The notes beneath the pieces are model-generated. The model made no database searches, had not been told where the DNA came from, and saw only the letters and a program-made list of their open reading frames with translations. Below, piece by piece: positions 3,466 through 5,139 of a DNA stretch of 5,139 bases (its first letter is position 1; every line of letters starts with the position of its first letter). The position numbers and the translations under genes are program-made. Location: the NCBI GenBank assembly GCA_018894445.1, contig JAHIPJ010000134.1, positions 1 to 5,139 of the forward strand, given 5' to 3'. The stretch is from Actinomycetota bacterium (GTDB lineage: Bacteria; Actinomycetota; Humimicrobiia; Humimicrobiales; Humimicrobiaceae).

Positions 3466-4635
3466 ATGTTCCATATAGCAAATGCTGACGATATAAAAAA
3501 AGGCAGATTGACAGATATATATTTTAAGAGAACAGAAGAAATATTAAAAGCTACTGGTAAAAATCCTGTAGTGAAAGCTGAAATATTTTTGAAAGGTTTT
3601 CCTGAGGGCTATAGATGGGGGATTCTGGCGGGAATAGAAGAGACTATAAAGCTTCTTTCGGATATTGATAAAATATCAATAAGATGTATGCCTGAGGGAA
3701 CAGTATTTAAGGATTTCCAACCAGTTATGGTAATTGAAGGAAAATATCTGGATTTTGGAATATATGAGACAGCTATTTTAGGGTTTTTATGCCAGGCAAG
3801 CGGTATAGCCACAAAGGCAGCAAGATGTAAACTGGCGGCAGGAGATAAATTAATATATAGTTTTGGAGCCAGAAGAATGCATCCAGCCATAACTCCTATG
3901 GTCGAAAGAAGTGCTTTTATTGGCGGAGCTGATGGAGTTTCCACAACACTTGGTGCAAAGCTAATTGACCAGGAACCTGTTGGAACTATACCTCATGCAC
4001 TGATTCTGATTATGGGCGATACTGTTGAAGCAACCAGAACTTTTAACCAGGTAATTGAGCCAAAAATTAAAAGGATTTCTCTTATTGATACTTTTGGTGA
4101 TGAGAAGTTTGAAGCTATAAGGGTTGCTGAAGGTTTGGGAGAAGCTTTATTTGGTATAAGGTTAGATACTCCTGCATCCAGAAGAGGAAATTTTAAAAAG
4201 ATTTTGGAAGAAGTAAGATGGGAACTTGATATAAGGGGATTTGAGAATGTAAAGCTGGTTGTAAGCGGGGGACTGGATGAAGAAGATATTATAAAGTTGA
4301 GAGATATAGTGCATGCCTTTGGAGTTGGCACAGCCATAAGCGGGGCAAAAGTACTGGATTTTTCACTGGACATTGTAGAGATTGAAGGAAAGAAAATATC
4401 AAAAAGAGGAAAAATGTCCGGGGCAAAGAAGGTAATAAGATGCCAGAATTGCTTTAGTGACAGGATTATCTTAGAGGATAGGAAGGTATCTGATTATAGA
4501 TGTGTTGAGTGCAATGGCATCTATAAGGATATTTTCATAGATGCAGTAAAAGAAGGGAAAATACTATATGATTTCCCACAGGCTTCTGATATAAGAAAAA
4601 ATGCTATCGGTCAATTTCAATTCTTAGAACTTTAA
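3466..4635 (+). CDS. pncB: Nicotinate phosphoribosyltransferase, zinc-knuckle (Thermoplasma-like) type
   Basis: The 389-residue enzyme joins nicotinate to PRPP, with ATP, to make nicotinate mononucleotide. Conserved family features are SFGARRMHPAI (132-142, with R136, R137, H139), GGADGVSTTLG (153-163), GTIPHALI (173-180), SLIDTFGD (205-212), VVSGGLDEEDI (265-275) and the phosphate-binding GVGTAIS (286-292). After the barrel, a C-terminal module carries C326-x2-C329 and C346-x2-C349, a probable zinc-binding knuckle like that described in the Thermoplasma acidophilum enzyme; most bacterial PncB proteins lack it. The length also matches that compact form. AAGGAG (3454-3459) overlaps the nicotinamidase stop and sits 6 bases before this ATG, so the two genes are translated from one message. 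A nicotinamide-using relative is possible but less likely beside a nicotinamidase. Confidence 0.9.
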   Translation: MFHIANADDIKKGRLTDIYFKRTEEILKATGKNPVVKAEIFLKGFPEGYRWGILAGIEETIKLLSDIDKISIRCMPEGTVFKDFQPVMVIEGKYLDFGIYETAILGFLCQASGIATKAARCKLAAGDKLIYSFGARRMHPAITPMVERSAFIGGADGVSTTLGAKLIDQEPVGTIPHALILIMGDTVEATRTFNQVIEPKIKRISLIDTFGDEKFEAIRVAEGLGEALFGIRLDTPASRRGNFKKILEEVRWELDIRGFENVKLVVSGGLDEEDIIKLRDIVHAFGVGTAISGAKVLDFSLDIVEIEGKKISKRGKMSGAKKVIRCQNCFSDRIILEDRKVSDYRCVECNGIYKDIFIDAVKEGKILYDFPQASDIRKNAIGQFQFLEL

Positions 4636-4658
4636 AATGGAAGAAGAGAAGGAATCTT

Positions 4659-5139
4659 ATGGGCATAAAATTATTTTTAACCAGACATGGTCAAACATTA
4701 TGGAATAGGGAGGGAAGATATCAGGGAGAAATAGATATCGGGCTAACCTCTTTGGGTATCCGCCAGGCAAAACTTGCAGCCAAGTATCTATCGAAAGTAA
4801 ATTTTTCTAATGTTTACAGTAGCCCATTGAAGCGTGCTGTGGATACTGCAAATATTATAAACGAAGGCAGGAATTTAAAAATAATTGTCAGGGAAAATTT
4901 AAAAGAGATGCATTTTGGCAAATGGGAAGGAATGAAATTCCACCAGATAAACAAGAAATTTAGTAATGATTATCAGAAGTGGCTTAGTGATCCATATAAT
5001 AACTGTCCGACAGGTGGAGAAAGTTTTAAAAAGCTCGAGGGAAGGACTACAGTTGAAATTGATGATATAGTAAATGAAAATGAAGATGGCAGCAATGTTG
5101 CAGTAATAACTCATGGAGGAGTAATACTTTCTCTGCTGG
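4659..5139 (+). CDS. Histidine phosphatase (phosphoglycerate-mutase-like/CobC-like) family, 3' end outside the window
   Basis: The reading frame opens MGIKLFLTRHGQTLWNREGR and stays open for 160 codons to the end of the window. The phosphorylatable H10 lies in the TRHGQT motif (8-13). R59 follows in SSPLKRAVDTA, the acid E83 in KEMHFGKWEG, and the second histidine H152 in VITHGG. All catalytic residues are therefore present and only about 40-50 C-terminal residues are missing. Members include alpha-ribazole phosphatase (CobC), broad-specificity phosphatases and cofactor-dependent mutases; the sequence does not decide the substrate. The gene follows the phosphoribosyltransferase by 23 bp. GAAGGA (4648-4653) precedes the ATG at 4659 by 5 bases; the earlier ATG at 4637 is out of frame and soon stops. 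The context could suggest a nucleotide or sugar phosphate, but this is weak inference. Confidence 0.85.
   Translation, partial: MGIKLFLTRHGQTLWNREGRYQGEIDIGLTSLGIRQAKLAAKYLSKVNFSNVYSSPLKRAVDTANIINEGRNLKIIVRENLKEMHFGKWEGMKFHQINKKFSNDYQKWLSDPYNNCPTGGESFKKLEGRTTVEIDDIVNENEDGSNVAVITHGGVILSLL

Noticed and set aside
3609..4373. Two minus-strand open frames (3609-3944 and 3993-4373)
   Set aside because: Both are antisense to the nicotinate phosphoribosyltransferase gene, whose family motifs are clear; the serine-rich and hydrophobic content is an artefact.
4899..5114. Minus-strand open frame of 71 codons that looks like a membrane peptide
   Set aside because: It is antisense to the histidine phosphatase gene, which carries all its catalytic motifs.

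Overview
The window is AT-rich bacterial DNA and reads as two regions. Positions 1 to about 2150 are an accessory stretch of gene remnants with toxin-antitoxin genes and an integron-type gene cassette. Positions 2153 to 5139 are ordinary chromosome: a spore-germination-like (GerMN) lipoprotein gene on the minus strand, then a divergent plus-strand NAD-salvage operon. The low GC, the GerMN lipoprotein, the 2-hydroxyacyl-CoA dehydratase/activase remnants and a Thermoplasma-style nicotinate phosphoribosyltransferase suggest an anaerobic bacterium of the Firmicutes/Halanaerobiales/Atribacterota kind. That placement is inference; no marker gene is present.

Left region, in order: (1) the first 22 codons of a Phd/YefM antitoxin on the minus strand, about 50% GC, with no ordinary start codon but a good ribosome site before an ATT; (2) a C-terminal fragment of a minimal nucleotidyltransferase (367-552, +); (3) directly abutting it, a decayed piece of the zinc-binding domain of an IS91-type transposase (552-659, -); (4) a zone of nested palindromes (684-941); (5) an intact toxin-antitoxin pair (974-1488, +), an addiction-module antitoxin overlapping a RelE/ParE-family toxin by 4 bp; (6) a 59-bp integron attC site (1483-1541) whose inverse core site contains the toxin stop codon; (7) a broken VOC/glyoxalase-family gene (1580-1716, +); (8) on the minus strand, the C-terminus of a BcrA/BadF-type CoA-enzyme activase (1713-1949) and an internal piece of a 2-hydroxyacyl-CoA dehydratase D-component (1939 to about 2163).

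The main discovery is the cassette. The 7-base core GTTAGAC ending the attC also occurs at 935-941, just upstream of the antitoxin gene, so the pair sits on an exact 600-bp unit bounded by two identical core sites. The sequence before the upstream copy is itself a long imperfect palindrome that could be a second, longer attC. No integrase gene is visible, so this looks like an integron cassette stranded away from an integrase (a CALIN-like or solitary cassette).

Right region: nicotinamidase makes nicotinate, nicotinate phosphoribosyltransferase turns it into nicotinate mononucleotide, and a histidine-phosphatase-family enzyme of unknown substrate follows in the same operon and runs off the window end. 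Gaps of 10 and 23 bp and good ribosome sites support co-transcription.
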